Shown here one piece after another: positions 25,601 through 34,581 of a stretch of DNA of 64,000 nt. The stretch's first letter is position 1; the number at the start of each line of letters is the position of its first letter. The notes beneath the pieces were generated by a model. It did no database searches. It saw only the letters and a program-made list of their open reading frames with translations, and was not told the origin of the DNA. A program made the translations under genes and the position numbers. This stretch comes from Mangrovimicrobium sp033283325 (GTDB taxonomy: Bacteria > Pseudomonadota > Gammaproteobacteria > Pseudomonadales > Halieaceae): assembly GCA_033283325.1 (NCBI GenBank), contig JAWMQO010000001.1:1827620-1891619 (forward strand). Direction: 5' to 3'.

Positions 25601-26361
25601 ATATCGCCCTGCTACAAACCGAACTGGCCTGGGAAGCGCCAGCTGACAATCGGGCGCATATCGAAAGCGCCCTGGCCGACCTTCCCCCGGAGAGCGACCT
25701 GGTGGTATTGCCGGAGATGTTCACCACCGGTTTTTCCATGAACGCGCTGGCCAACGCCGAAGACCCCGGCGGCGAGACCGAACAGTGGCTGGTGGCGCAA
25801 GCCACGCAGGTGAATGCGGCGATTACCGGCAGCATCGCGGTGCGCGGTGAGGGCGGCGCCTATAACCGCATGCTCTTTGCAACACCCGAGGGCGTTGAGT
25901 ACTACGACAAGCGGCACCTCTTCCGCATGGCGGGGGAACACAAGCGCTATCTCGTCGGCAAGGAACGGGTGATCGTCAACTGGCGCGGCTGGCGAATTCT
26001 GCTGCAGGTCTGCTACGACCTGCGTTTCCCGGTTTTCAGCCGCAACTGCGAAGACTACGACCTCGCGCTCTACGTGGCCAACTGGCCCTCCAGCCGGCGC
26101 CTGCACTGGCGCCAGTTGCTGATCGCCCGGGCGATCGAGAACCAGGCCTGCGTGGCCGGAGTGAATCGCATCGGCGCGGACGCCAAGGGTCTGAACTACA
26201 GCGGCGACAGCATGGCCATCGCCGCTGACGGGACTGTGCTCGCCGATCCCCACGAAAGCGCGGGCTGGGCCTCTGCTACACTTTCAGGCGCAGCTTTGCT
26301 GCAGTACCGGGAAGCCTTTCCGGCATGGATGGACGCCGACAATTTCAGCATCCAGCCCTGA
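25588..26361 (+). CDS. Carbon-nitrogen hydrolase, omega-amidase (YafV/Nit2-like)
   Basis: 257 residues with the nitrilase-superfamily triad: E43 (LPEMFTTGFS), K108 (YYDKRHLF) and C142 (QVCYDLRFP). The FTTGFSM and KRHLFRMAGE contexts match the omega-amidase YafV, which hydrolyses 2-oxoglutaramate or 2-oxosuccinamate. Paired with a glutamine-using transaminase it pulls the transamination forward by removing the amide keto acid. It overlaps the aminotransferase gene by 13 bases. Confidence 0.93.
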   Translation: MQDLNIALLQTELAWEAPADNRAHIESALADLPPESDLVVLPEMFTTGFSMNALANAEDPGGETEQWLVAQATQVNAAITGSIAVRGEGGAYNRMLFATPEGVEYYDKRHLFRMAGEHKRYLVGKERVIVNWRGWRILLQVCYDLRFPVFSRNCEDYDLALYVANWPSSRRLHWRQLLIARAIENQACVAGVNRIGADAKGLNYSGDSMAIAADGTVLADPHESAGWASATLSGAALLQYREAFPAWMDADNFSIQP

Positions 26362-26436
26362 GCGGAGTTTGAACCTGTCGCCGGACGCCGGGTCAAAGCC
26401 TTCATAAATTACAGCAACAGACGGGACGACTACCAA

Positions 26437-27309
26437 ATGCAGGCAGATGCAGAAGATCGCTACACCGAAGAACCCCGGCCCCGCGGCGGGCTATCGAAGC
26501 TACCAATCGCGCTGGGGGTGGCGGCGGCGCTGATCGCCATCGGCTGGTATTTCAGCGGCTCTGAAGAAAGCGAAGAGTCTGCGCAGACAGCGCCCGCGGT
26601 GGTCACACCTGCCGCACCGGTAGATGAGGCCCTACCACCGGCACCGGACATTCCCGCAGTCGAAGCAGAGGAAGTAGCGACGGTGGTCGCAGAAACGCCC
26701 GAGCCCAATACACCGCCACCGCCACCGCTGACCCTGGAGACCAGTGACCCGGCAGTCCGCGAAACGCTCTCGGGTAATTTCGACGATCCGCTCTTTGAAG
26801 CGAGCCTCAACCAGCAGAACCTCATCGAACGCGCCACGGCGGTGATCGACGCAAGCAGCACCGGCGGACTGCTGCGCAAGGTCATGGCACTGCCACCCGT
26901 GGAGGGCGCCTTCATTGTGGATGAGACCGCGGGCCGGGTAACGCTGGACCCGGCGAGCTACCAGCGCTACGACGCCTACGCGAGTGCGGTGGAAAATATC
27001 GATGCGGAACAGATGGGCAATGCCTTCCATACCTTCCGCGGCCTGCTGGAAGAGGCCTACGCCAGCCTCGGCTATCCCGCGGAGGATCTGGACAACACCT
27101 TGATCCGCGCGCTGGACCAGATCATTGCGGCCCCCGTACTGGACACACCGCCAGAACTGGTCAAGGACGTCACTACCTACAAGTTCGTCGACCCCGCCCT
27201 CGAGCAGCAAAGCCCCCTGGCCAAGCAACTCATGCGCATGGGGCCGGAAAACCAGCGCGTCATCCAGGCCAAGGCCAGGGAATTGCGCGCGGCCCTGCTG
27301 GGCGACTAG
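26437..27309 (+). CDS. DUF3014 domain envelope protein
   Basis: 290 residues. A single TM segment at about 22-40 is followed by a Pro/Ala/Glu-rich linker (about 45-100) that should span periplasmic space. A compact helical domain of about 190 residues follows, with the DUF3014 landmarks LLRKVMALPPVEGAF and KFVDPALEQQSPLAKQLMRMGPEN. An inner-membrane-anchored periplasmic protein is predicted. No function is assigned to the family. It ends at a shared terminator with the OmpA-like gene. Confidence 0.85.
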   Translation: MQADAEDRYTEEPRPRGGLSKLPIALGVAAALIAIGWYFSGSEESEESAQTAPAVVTPAAPVDEALPPAPDIPAVEAEEVATVVAETPEPNTPPPPPLTLETSDPAVRETLSGNFDDPLFEASLNQQNLIERATAVIDASSTGGLLRKVMALPPVEGAFIVDETAGRVTLDPASYQRYDAYASAVENIDAEQMGNAFHTFRGLLEEAYASLGYPAEDLDNTLIRALDQIIAAPVLDTPPELVKDVTTYKFVDPALEQQSPLAKQLMRMGPENQRVIQAKARELRAALLGD

Positions 27310-27381
27310 CGCACCTCTACCCGGCCTGAAAGGGCCGGCCCTGGCTGCGAAGGCCACGGCCACGGAAAACGCAGGCAAAAA

Positions 27382-27405
27382 AAAGGCGGGGAGATCCCCG
27401 CCTTT
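27382..27405. terminator. Bidirectional intrinsic terminator
   Basis: A 10-bp perfect stem (AAAGGCGGGG / CCCCGCCTTT) around loop AGAT, with eight A before it and a T-rich stretch after. It lies between convergent genes and can end both DUF3014 (plus) and the OmpA-like gene (minus); the minus-strand U-tract is the better one. Confidence 0.88.
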
Positions 27406-27422
27406 GTCTTTCCGTAAAGGCC

Positions 27423-28472
27423 TTACTCTTCGTATTCAACCTCGAGAGTAGCCATAACCCGGCGGTTCTCAGCACGGCCTTCCTTGGTGCCGTTGTCAGC
27501 CACCGGCTGGGTCTCACCGTAGCCTTTCGGCTCAAGGCGGCTGCGGTCGATGCCGTACTTGTTGACCAGTACATCCACTACCGCATTGGCGCGACGCTGG
27601 GACAGGGTCATGTTGTAGTTGTCCGGACCGGTGCTGTCAGTGTGGCCTTCGATGTCCACGTCAACCTGGTCGAAGCGCTTCAGGAAGGCAGCGAGTTCGC
27701 TGATATCGTTGAAGTACTGCTCGGTGACCACGTCTGAGTCGAAGGCGAAGTTGACCATCATCTTGATGGAAGCAACGCGGGTCACAGGCAACGGACAGCC
27801 ATCGGCGTCCACGCGGGTGCCGGGGGGAGTGCCCGGGCACTTGTCGCGGGAATCCGGTACGCCGTCGCCATCCTCGTCACCGTCGACAGCGGTCATTGCA
27901 GCACCGGCGCCTTCCAGTGAATCTTCGGTGGTGTCACCGAAGTAGTAGTTCAGGCCGGCACTGATCAGGATGTCGGTATCGCTCTCATCGAGGCTGTGCA
28001 CGCCGCGCGCGTCGAAACGCAGGCCGAAGGCGGGAGTCAGCATCCAGCGCATGCCGGCACCGCCGTGTACGGTGGACTCGGTGTCGTCATACTCCTTGAT
28101 ATCATCAGAGCTGACGTCCATCTGGCCCATACCGAAGGTCAGGTAGGGACGTACGCGACCCGGACCGCCCTTGTAGCTACCGGCGTAGAACATCAGGCCC
28201 AGCTGGTAGGAGCCCAGGTCCACGTCGGACTTGGTGTCCTCGATGTCGAAGCTGCCATAGGTGCCCATCAATTCGATTGCGAGAGTGTCGTTGAAGGCCC
28301 ACTCGAGACCGGCCCACGGGGTGCCTTCGTCTTCGAGGTTGCGGTCCTTGTCAAAACTCCAGTACCCATAGCCCGCGTTGATTGTCAGCGGAACATCCGC
28401 GACTGCCGGCTGCATGAAAGCCGAGGCGGCGATCCCACAGGCAAGGCCCGCGGCAACGATGAGTTTTTTCAT
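27423..28472 (-). CDS. OmpA/OprF family outer-membrane porin
   Basis: 349 residues. Signal peptide about 1-25 (AVA-D region), then an eight-strand beta-barrel domain (about 26-190), a thrombospondin-type-3 calcium-binding segment DGDEDGDGVPDSRDKCPG (about 198-215), and the OmpA C-terminal peptidoglycan domain with VDIEGHTDSTGPDNYN and LSQRRANAVVDVL. The domain order is that of OprF/OmpA proteins, which tie the outer membrane to the cell wall. AAGGGGGAA precedes the ATG. Single-gene unit with its own terminator, presumably abundant. Confidence 0.94.
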   Translation of the reverse strand: MKKLIVAAGLACGIAASAFMQPAVADVPLTINAGYGYWSFDKDRNLEDEGTPWAGLEWAFNDTLAIELMGTYGSFDIEDTKSDVDLGSYQLGLMFYAGSYKGGPGRVRPYLTFGMGQMDVSSDDIKEYDDTESTVHGGAGMRWMLTPAFGLRFDARGVHSLDESDTDILISAGLNYYFGDTTEDSLEGAGAAMTAVDGDEDGDGVPDSRDKCPGTPPGTRVDADGCPLPVTRVASIKMMVNFAFDSDVVTEQYFNDISELAAFLKRFDQVDVDIEGHTDSTGPDNYNMTLSQRRANAVVDVLVNKYGIDRSRLEPKGYGETQPVADNGTKEGRAENRRVMATLEVEYEE

Positions 28473-28568
28473 AGTTTATTCCCCCTTGCGGAATGTTGTT
28501 CTCATGAAAAGGTAGCACATATTCCGGCAAGCAACAGAAATTCGCACCGGGCAAGAAAGGTAATTTTA

Positions 28569-28584
28569 CCCCTAGTCACAGGGG
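28569..28584 (-). terminator. Weak hairpin just after hda
   Basis: CCCCT / AGGGG stem of 5 bp with a 6-base loop, located five bases after the hda stop. It is flanked on both sides by TAAAATT, giving a short A/T-rich tract but no real U-run. A terminator is likely by position, weak by form. Confidence 0.35.
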
Positions 28585-28588
28585 AATT

Positions 28589-29284
28589 TTACCAGCCCAG
28601 AACCTGCTTGATAAAAGGAATGGTGAGGGCGCGCTGGTGCGCCAGGGACTGGCGATCGAGGCGTTCAAGAATCTGTAACAAATCGGGCAGGGAGCGCGAG
28701 GCGCGACCGACAATGAAGCCCGCCACCTCCACCGGCATCGCCAGCCCGCGCCGCTGGGCGCGAAAGCGCAAAATCGCCTGCTTTTGCAGGTCGTCCTGTG
28801 TCGGCAACTGGTAGACGACACCCCAGCTCAGGCGCGACCGCAGGTCTTCCAGCGACATCTCGAGCGCCCGCGGCGACGCATTGGCAGCGAACAGTACGCA
28901 GCTGCCGGCAGCGCGAATGCGGTTGCAGGCATCGAACAGCGCAAGTTCCCACTCCGCTTGCCCGAGTACAGCCTGGAGGTCGTCGATGACCGTCAAGGGC
29001 AGTTGTTCCACCCCCTCCAGAACGGTTTGCGGCTCGTAGGCGGCGAGCTCTGCAAGTGGCAGGTAAAAGGCCCGCTCGCCCGCCCGGTGGCAGCAGGCCT
29101 GCAGCAGGTGTGATTTGCCGGTGGCCGCGGCCCCGTGGAGGTAGATCGAACTTTCACCACCGGGAGCCAGCTGCCCCTCGAGCAGCGGCAGCAGTGGAGC
29201 CAGGTGCTCCAGCACCAGGAAGTTATCCAGCGTGGCTTCATCCCTCAATTGGACTGGCAGCGGCAACTGCGGGTTGGCCACCAT
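28589..29284 (-). CDS. hda: DnaA regulatory inactivator Hda
   Basis: 231 residues from the ATG at 29284, chosen because GGAGA sits eight bases upstream; starts at 29302 and 29311 would lie inside the AI-2E gene. The N-terminal QLPLP (6-10) is the sliding-clamp binding motif. Walker A is GAAATGKS (51-58), VIDDLQAV is Walker B and the arginine-rich sensor region follows (DLRSRLSWG). With the beta clamp, Hda stimulates ATP hydrolysis on DnaA and so stops re-initiation at oriC. Its place after an AI-2E permease gene and DUF2066 is a conserved gammaproteobacterial order. Confidence 0.94.
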   Translation of the reverse strand: MVANPQLPLPVQLRDEATLDNFLVLEHLAPLLPLLEGQLAPGGESSIYLHGAAATGKSHLLQACCHRAGERAFYLPLAELAAYEPQTVLEGVEQLPLTVIDDLQAVLGQAEWELALFDACNRIRAAGSCVLFAANASPRALEMSLEDLRSRLSWGVVYQLPTQDDLQKQAILRFRAQRRGLAMPVEVAGFIVGRASRSLPDLLQILERLDRQSLAHQRALTIPFIKQVLGW

Positions 29285-29288
29285 CGCG

Positions 29289-30359
29289 TCAGTCTCCGCC
29301 ATAGAGTTCACTGGCCTGGTAGTGGCGGATGGCGTGGCGCAGGAACACGGTTATCACGGCGGCCACTGGCAGCGCGAGCAGCACGCCGGTAAAGCCCGCG
29401 ATCTGGCCCCCGGCCATCAGGGCAAAAATCACTGCTACCGGGTGGAGGCCGATGCGGTCACCCACCAGCACCGGCGTCAGCACCATGCTCTCCAGTGCCT
29501 GCCCGACGCCGAACACCAGGGCAACCCAGAGCAACATGGTCCAGTCGTGGAACTGCGCCCAGGCGGCGACGAACGACGCCGCGATACCCACCACGAAACC
29601 GAGGTAGGGTACGATGCTGGCCAGGCCCGCCAGCAGGCCCAGCAGGATTGCCAGCTCGAGTCCGACGACCCACAGGCCCAGGCTGTAGACCACCCCCAGT
29701 GCGCACATCACCAGGAACTGCCCGCGCAGGAAAGCACCGACCACTTCGTCCGCTTCTCCCACCATCCCGGACACCTCGCCCTGCCAGGCCCGCGGCAGCA
29801 TGAGCAGCGCCCGATCGATCAGGTGGTCCCAGTCTCGCATCAGGTAGAAGGCCACCACCGGCACCAGCGCGAGATTGGCCAGGCCCAGCAGCAGGCCCAT
29901 TCCGGAGCCCGTGACCTGCCTCAGCGCCTGGGCGCTGAATTTGCCCAGCGATTGCCAGTGGGTGGCCAGCTGGCTGCTCCAGTCGACTTCCGGCAATTGG
30001 TTAAGGGGCAGGCTGAAACGCTCCTGGGCCCAGGGGAGGAGCTCCGCGGTCACCCAGCGGTAAATCTCGGGGATCTTGCGCAACAGGGCATCGAGCTGCT
30101 GCACGAGAAGCGGGAAGGCAACCAGCAGGGCCAGCGCCACGACACTCAGCAGGAGCAGGAAGACCAGCAGTACACCGGCGGTACGCTTGATCTTCCAGCC
30201 CTCCAGGCGATCGACCAGCGGGTCGCCCAGGTAGGCGATCAGGCCACCGAGCACGAAGGGCATCAGGATCGGCTGGAGCAGGTAGATCAGCAGGCCCAGG
30301 ACCGCGGCCGCAGCCAGCGCAAAGGGCCAGCGGTTTGGGGAAGGCGTCAGTTCTGCCAT
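29289..30359 (-). CDS. AI-2E family (PerM-like) membrane transporter
   Basis: 356 residues. Hydrophobic helices lie at about 12-45, 60-80, 150-175 and 205-340. The family segments LGLLAGLASIVPYLGFVVGI and FGVGQALESMVLTPVLVGDRIGLHPV are present. Members have been proposed to export autoinducer-2 or act as sodium/proton antiporters; the role of this hda-linked type is not established. It overlaps DUF2066 by 13 bases, and hda starts five bases past its stop region. Confidence 0.9.
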   Translation of the reverse strand: MAELTPSPNRWPFALAAAAVLGLLIYLLQPILMPFVLGGLIAYLGDPLVDRLEGWKIKRTAGVLLVFLLLLSVVALALLVAFPLLVQQLDALLRKIPEIYRWVTAELLPWAQERFSLPLNQLPEVDWSSQLATHWQSLGKFSAQALRQVTGSGMGLLLGLANLALVPVVAFYLMRDWDHLIDRALLMLPRAWQGEVSGMVGEADEVVGAFLRGQFLVMCALGVVYSLGLWVVGLELAILLGLLAGLASIVPYLGFVVGIAASFVAAWAQFHDWTMLLWVALVFGVGQALESMVLTPVLVGDRIGLHPVAVIFALMAGGQIAGFTGVLLALPVAAVITVFLRHAIRHYQASELYGGD

Positions 30360-31378
30360 TGGTACTCGAGTTCTCCTGCTTCCGGGGGCAATGGCTGCAG
30401 GCGCCTGTTCAACTGCATCAGTTGCGCCAGGCGCGGCGGATCGAGGGCCGCACTGAGGACGATCTCCAGCCGGTCGCCCTCGATGCGCTCGACACTCGCC
30501 CGCTGGACCAGTTCCAGTGACTCGAGCCAGCTCACCAGGGTTGCGTAGTCGCTGTAATTATCCACGCCCCGGACACCCATCACCAGTTGGCTCAATGACG
30601 GGCCACTGGCGGCGACTGCGTAGCGTGCGACCATGTCCGCGGCCACCAGGTCCGCCCCGTTGGCGAAAAATTCACCGGCGTCAGCAGCATCTCCACTGCG
30701 ATCGCTGCGCTCGCCCCGGTGCAGGTAGCTCCAGTCACCGATCCAGGTCCCGGCGCTCGACTCGACAACCCGGCCCAGCAAAATATCCTCGACGCCGTAA
30801 CGTGCGGAAGCGGACTCGGCGCCAAGCGACTGTTGCTGCCAGGCCGCCTCGACCGGCAGGGCAGTGGCATCGCCGAGGTCGAACAGCGGGAACATCAGGG
30901 GGACGCCCCTGTGCTGGAACGCTTTTTTCAGCTGCTCCGCCAACTCGGGTGTCTCGGCAGGACTGATGAAATTGCGGATACCGCCGGATTCGTACACCGC
31001 CCAGACCAGCACCCGGGGGCGATTCGCACTCCAGATCGGCAGACCGGCCCTGCGCAGCAGGTCGGTCACGTAGTCGCCGCTGAATTCGAACCGGGCCACC
31101 AGGCCGCCCTCGGGCCCGGGATCGCGACCGAAGACAAATTGCTGGACCTGCGCACGTGCCTCGCCAAGCGCCGCCGCAACGGCGGGATCGCGCAGGGCCG
31201 ATTCGCTGCCCGAGACCTTGACCACGACTTCCGACAGCGCCTGGCTGGCGCCCGCGGCCAGGCTGGCCTGGCCCTGGTCGGCCACCGGTACCGTTGCCGC
31301 ATAGAGGCCCTCCACGACCTCGGCGCGAGCATTGCTCGCCAGCAGCAACGCCAGGCTCAACAGGATGACTCGGTACAC
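30347..31378 (-). CDS. DUF2066 exported protein
   Basis: 343 residues from a GTG at 31378 with GGGAG upstream; this puts the signal peptide (VILLSLALLLASNARA) right at the N-terminus, whereas the longer frame adds 43 basic residues before it. The mature part has VVVKVSGSESALRDP, the family segment GLPIWSANRPRVLVWAV, and a C-terminal MGVRGVDNYSDYATLVSWLESL. Periplasmic location is predicted. No function is known; it precedes AI-2E and hda in many relatives and is divergent from purM. Confidence 0.82.
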   Translation of the reverse strand: MYRVILLSLALLLASNARAEVVEGLYAATVPVADQGQASLAAGASQALSEVVVKVSGSESALRDPAVAAALGEARAQVQQFVFGRDPGPEGGLVARFEFSGDYVTDLLRRAGLPIWSANRPRVLVWAVYESGGIRNFISPAETPELAEQLKKAFQHRGVPLMFPLFDLGDATALPVEAAWQQQSLGAESASARYGVEDILLGRVVESSAGTWIGDWSYLHRGERSDRSGDAADAGEFFANGADLVAADMVARYAVAASGPSLSQLVMGVRGVDNYSDYATLVSWLESLELVQRASVERIEGDRLEIVLSAALDPPRLAQLMQLNRRLQPLPPEAGELEYQWQN

Positions 31379-31528
31379 AGGAAACTCCCCAACAACTTGC
31401 CCGGCATTGTAGCAGCACCGCTGCTGCTGGCGTAGCTTGCCGGGGTTCGAATGCGTCTTCCGGCGGGTGAACTGGCGTGGATTCCGGGCTAGAATAGCGC
31501 CCCTCATTCCGACGACGGAAACTGCCCG

Positions 31529-32569
31529 ATGAGCGACCCTACCCGCCCCACATCACTCAGCTACCGCGACGCTGGCGTCAATATCGATGCCGGTAACGCA
31601 CTGGTGGACCGCATAAAGGGGGTCTCCAGGCGCACCGCCCGGCCCGAAGTCCTCGGCGGGCTCGGCGGCTTCGGCGCACTCTGCCAGATTCCCAGCGGCT
31701 ACAAGGAGCCGGTCCTGGTGTCGGGCACCGACGGCGTGGGCACCAAATTGCGCCTCGCCATGGACATGCAGAAACATGACACCATCGGCATCGATCTGGT
31801 CGCGATGTGCGTGAACGACCTGGTGGTGGCCGGCGCCGAACCCCTGTTCTTCCTCGACTATTACGCCACTGGCGCCCTCAACGTGGACACGGCGGCAGCC
31901 GTGGTCGAGGGTATCGGGCGCGGCTGCGAACTCGCCGGCTGTGCACTGGTGGGCGGCGAAACCGCGGAAATGCCCGGCATGTACAGTGGCGATGACTACG
32001 ACCTCGCCGGCTTCTGCGTCGGCGTGGTGGAGAAGTCCGCGATCATCGACGGCTCGGCCGTCGGACCGGGCGATACCCTCATCGGCATCGCCAGCAGCGG
32101 TCCCCACTCCAACGGCTACTCCCTGGTTCGCAAGATTCTCGAGCACAGCGGCGCCAGCCTCGACCAGCCCATGGGTGAAGGCAGCCTCGGTGAGGCGCTG
32201 CTGGAGCCGACCACCATCTACGTCAAGGCCCTGCTGGAACTGATCGCCACGGTGAAGGTGAAATCCCTGTGCCACATCACCGGCGGCGGCCTGCTGGAGA
32301 ACCTGCCCCGCGTACTGCCGGACAACTGCTCTGCGCAAATCGCCACCGGCAGCTGGCAGTGGCCGGAAGTCTTCAGCTGGCTGCAGGCCGAAGGCAACGT
32401 GGAGACCCGGGAAATGTACCGCACCTTCAACTGCGGCGTCGGCATGGTCGTGTGCACGGCCGCAGCGGACGCTGAAAAAAGCATCGCCCTGCTGGAATCC
32501 GCGGGGCACCATGCCTGGGTGCTGGGTGAAATCAGCGCCGGCGACGGTGAAGTCGAATTGCTGTCGTGA
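31529..32569 (+). CDS. purM: Phosphoribosylformylglycinamidine cyclo-ligase (AIR synthetase)
   Basis: 346 residues, as in E. coli (345). Catalyses ATP-dependent ring closure of FGAM to AIR in purine synthesis. Visible family motifs are SYRDAGVNIDAGNALVDRIK at the N-terminus, SGTDGVGTKLRLA, GGETAEMPGMY and HITGGGLLENLPRVLP. The stop overlaps purN by four bases (GTGA), the usual purM-purN pair. A TAGAAT box about 40 bases upstream (31490-31495) may be the -10 element. Confidence 0.97.
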   Translation: MSDPTRPTSLSYRDAGVNIDAGNALVDRIKGVSRRTARPEVLGGLGGFGALCQIPSGYKEPVLVSGTDGVGTKLRLAMDMQKHDTIGIDLVAMCVNDLVVAGAEPLFFLDYYATGALNVDTAAAVVEGIGRGCELAGCALVGGETAEMPGMYSGDDYDLAGFCVGVVEKSAIIDGSAVGPGDTLIGIASSGPHSNGYSLVRKILEHSGASLDQPMGEGSLGEALLEPTTIYVKALLELIATVKVKSLCHITGGGLLENLPRVLPDNCSAQIATGSWQWPEVFSWLQAEGNVETREMYRTFNCGVGMVVCTAAADAEKSIALLESAGHHAWVLGEISAGDGEVELLS

Positions 32570-33231
32570 GTGACACCCGCAAGCCTCGCCTGGCGATACT
32601 GATCTCCGGGCGCGGGTCCAACATGCGCTCCTTCATCGAGGCCTGTGCCGCAGATGAACTGGATGCGGAAGTCGCCGTGGTGCTGAGCAACCGGCCGGAC
32701 GCCGGGGGCCTGGAGCACGCGCGGCAGGCGGGCATCGCGACGCGCTGCGTCGACCATCGCGAGTTCCCGGACCGGGAAAGTTTCGACGCTGCGCTGGTGG
32801 AGGCACTGGAACCCTTCGAGCCCGACCTGGTCATCCTCGCGGGCTTCATGCGCATCCTCACACCGGTTTTTATTGGTCCTTTTACCGGAAAATTATTGAA
32901 CATTCACCCGTCCTTACTGCCCAAATACCCAGGACTGCACACGCACCAGCGGGCTCTGGACGCAGGGGACAGGGAGGCCGGCGTCACCGTACACTTCGTC
33001 ACCCCGGAACTCGACGGGGGCCCGCCAATCATCCAGGCCCGGGTGCCCGTCGAAGCGGGCGATACGGCCGAGAGCCTGGCCGCGAGAGTGCTGGTGCTGG
33101 AACATGAAATTTATCCCATCGCCGCGCGCTGGCTGCTGCAAGGCCGGCTGAAACTGAATAACAAGGGGGCTTTCCTCGATGACATACCGGTACCCGCCAC
33201 GGGGATCGATTACCAGCAGGGCATGGCCTGA
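32566..33231 (+). CDS. purN: Phosphoribosylglycinamide formyltransferase
   Basis: 221 residues from GTG. Transfers formyl from 10-formyl-THF to GAR. The phosphate loop is SGRGSNM, and the catalytic Asn and His lie in LLNIHPSLLPKYPGLHTH. The catalytic Asp is in VHFVTPELDGGPPIIQ. Coupled to purM by GTGA. Its 3' end overlaps the DUF3108 gene by 53 bases, an unusually long overlap. Confidence 0.96.
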   Translation: MSDTRKPRLAILISGRGSNMRSFIEACAADELDAEVAVVLSNRPDAGGLEHARQAGIATRCVDHREFPDRESFDAALVEALEPFEPDLVILAGFMRILTPVFIGPFTGKLLNIHPSLLPKYPGLHTHQRALDAGDREAGVTVHFVTPELDGGPPIIQARVPVEAGDTAESLAARVLVLEHEIYPIAARWLLQGRLKLNNKGAFLDDIPVPATGIDYQQGMA

Positions 33232-33955
33232 GCCGCTGCGCCAGCCCCTGCTCTTCCTTCTGGGCCTGCTGCTCAGCTCCGCTGGCGCCGCCACGGAAAA
33301 AACCGCCGTGGCGCTCAAGCCCTACACCGCGACCTACAAGACGACTGCCCACGGCATGGCCCTCGACCTGGACCGTGCCCTCAAGCTCAACGCAGACGGC
33401 AGCTACACCCTGACCAACGGCGGCAAGATTCTCGTCGTCGGTTTCCACGAGGTGAGTGTTTTCAGTGTCGAGGGCGCACACATCGTCCCACGCTCCTATG
33501 TCTACCAGGGAACCGGACTGATCAATCGACGCCGGGAAGTTCACTTCACCCCCGGTTCCGATGTCGTTCGCAGCCTGTACAAGGACAAGTGGTATGAACT
33601 GCCCTATCGCGAGGGCACGCTGGACCGGATGAGCCAGATCGAGCAGGTCCGGCTGCGCCTGCTCAACAACCCCTCCCCCCACCAGGACCTGACGGTGCGG
33701 GTCGCCGACGGTCGCAAGATCAAGGATTACCTGCTGGTTTACGTGGGCGAAGAGACCCTGAACACTCCCATCGGGCCGCTGGAGACCCTGCATTTTCGCC
33801 GTGATCACGACGATCCTGAGCGCAAGTCGGACACCTGGCTGGCGCCCTCACTGGATTACCTGATGGTGAAAACCGTGCACGTGGAAGACGGCACCCCCGC
33901 GGAGATGATCCTCACCGCGGTGGACCTGCCGGAGGAAGACAGCGGGGAAGAGTAA
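33179..33955 (+). CDS. DUF3108 exported protein
   Basis: 258 residues; the only in-frame ATG in the region is at 33179, inside purN, and a hydrophobic export signal follows at about 22-37 (LLFLLGLLLSSAGAA). The mature part contains the DUF3108 landmarks PYTATYKTTAHG, FHEVSVFSVEGAHIVPRSYVYQGTG and a C-terminal Glu-rich end. A periplasmic or outer-membrane beta-rich protein is predicted, function unknown. The gene order purM-purN-DUF3108 recurs in gammaproteobacteria. A non-ATG start nearer the signal would shorten it. Confidence 0.85.
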   Translation: MTYRYPPRGSITSRAWPEPLRQPLLFLLGLLLSSAGAATEKTAVALKPYTATYKTTAHGMALDLDRALKLNADGSYTLTNGGKILVVGFHEVSVFSVEGAHIVPRSYVYQGTGLINRRREVHFTPGSDVVRSLYKDKWYELPYREGTLDRMSQIEQVRLRLLNNPSPHQDLTVRVADGRKIKDYLLVYVGEETLNTPIGPLETLHFRRDHDDPERKSDTWLAPSLDYLMVKTVHVEDGTPAEMILTAVDLPEEDSGEE

Positions 33956-33997
33956 GCAGGCGCGGGCGAACCGGAACCGGATGGCGCCCGCCGGTTC

Positions 33998-34567
33998 TCA
34001 CGCCCGGGGCAGCGTGACCCCGCGCTGGCCCTGGTATTTGCCACCGCGGTCCTTGTAGCTCACCTCGCAGACCTCGTCGGACTCGAAGAACAGCATCTGC
34101 GCCACCCCTTCGTTGGCGTAGATTTTCGCCGGCAGGGTGGTGGTATTGGAGAATTCCAGGGTGACATGCCCCTCCCACTCCGGTTCCAGCGGCGTGACGT
34201 TGACGATAATCCCGCAGCGCGCGTAGGTGGATTTGCCCAGGCATATTGTCAACACATTGCGCGGTATCCGGAAGTACTCGACAGTGCGGGCCAGGGCGAA
34301 GGAATTGGGCGGGATCACGCAGACATCGCTGACCACGTCGACAAAGCTGCCCTCGTCGAAACCTTTCGGGTCCACGGTGGCTGAATTGATATTGGTAAAC
34401 ACCTTGAACTCGTTGGAGCAGCGCACGTCGTAGCCGTAGCTTGAAGTTCCGTAGGAAATCAGGCGCCTGCCTTCGGCATCCGCCCGGACCTGGCCGCTCT
34501 CGAAGGGCTCGATCATGCCCTGCTCTTCCGCCATGCGGCGAATCCATCTGTCTGCCTTGATGCTCAC
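33998..34567 (-). CDS. dcd: dCTP deaminase
   Basis: 189 residues, as in E. coli (193). Converts dCTP to dUTP for thymidylate synthesis. Motifs seen: SSYGYDVRCSNEF, the GKSTYARCGI loop and the catalytic Glu in WEGHVTLEFSNTT. The C-terminal SYKDRGGKYQGQRGVTLPR closes over the nucleotide. Located 14 bases downstream of the mrp-like gene and presumably in its operon. Confidence 0.97.
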   Translation of the reverse strand: MSIKADRWIRRMAEEQGMIEPFESGQVRADAEGRRLISYGTSSYGYDVRCSNEFKVFTNINSATVDPKGFDEGSFVDVVSDVCVIPPNSFALARTVEYFRIPRNVLTICLGKSTYARCGIIVNVTPLEPEWEGHVTLEFSNTTTLPAKIYANEGVAQMLFFESDEVCEVSYKDRGGKYQGQRGVTLPRA

Positions 34568-34581
34568 TGGCTGTCTTCCAC

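Noticed and set aside
29232..30548. 438-codon plus-strand frame opposite the AI-2E gene
   Set aside because: Gln/His-rich mirror of a membrane protein gene.
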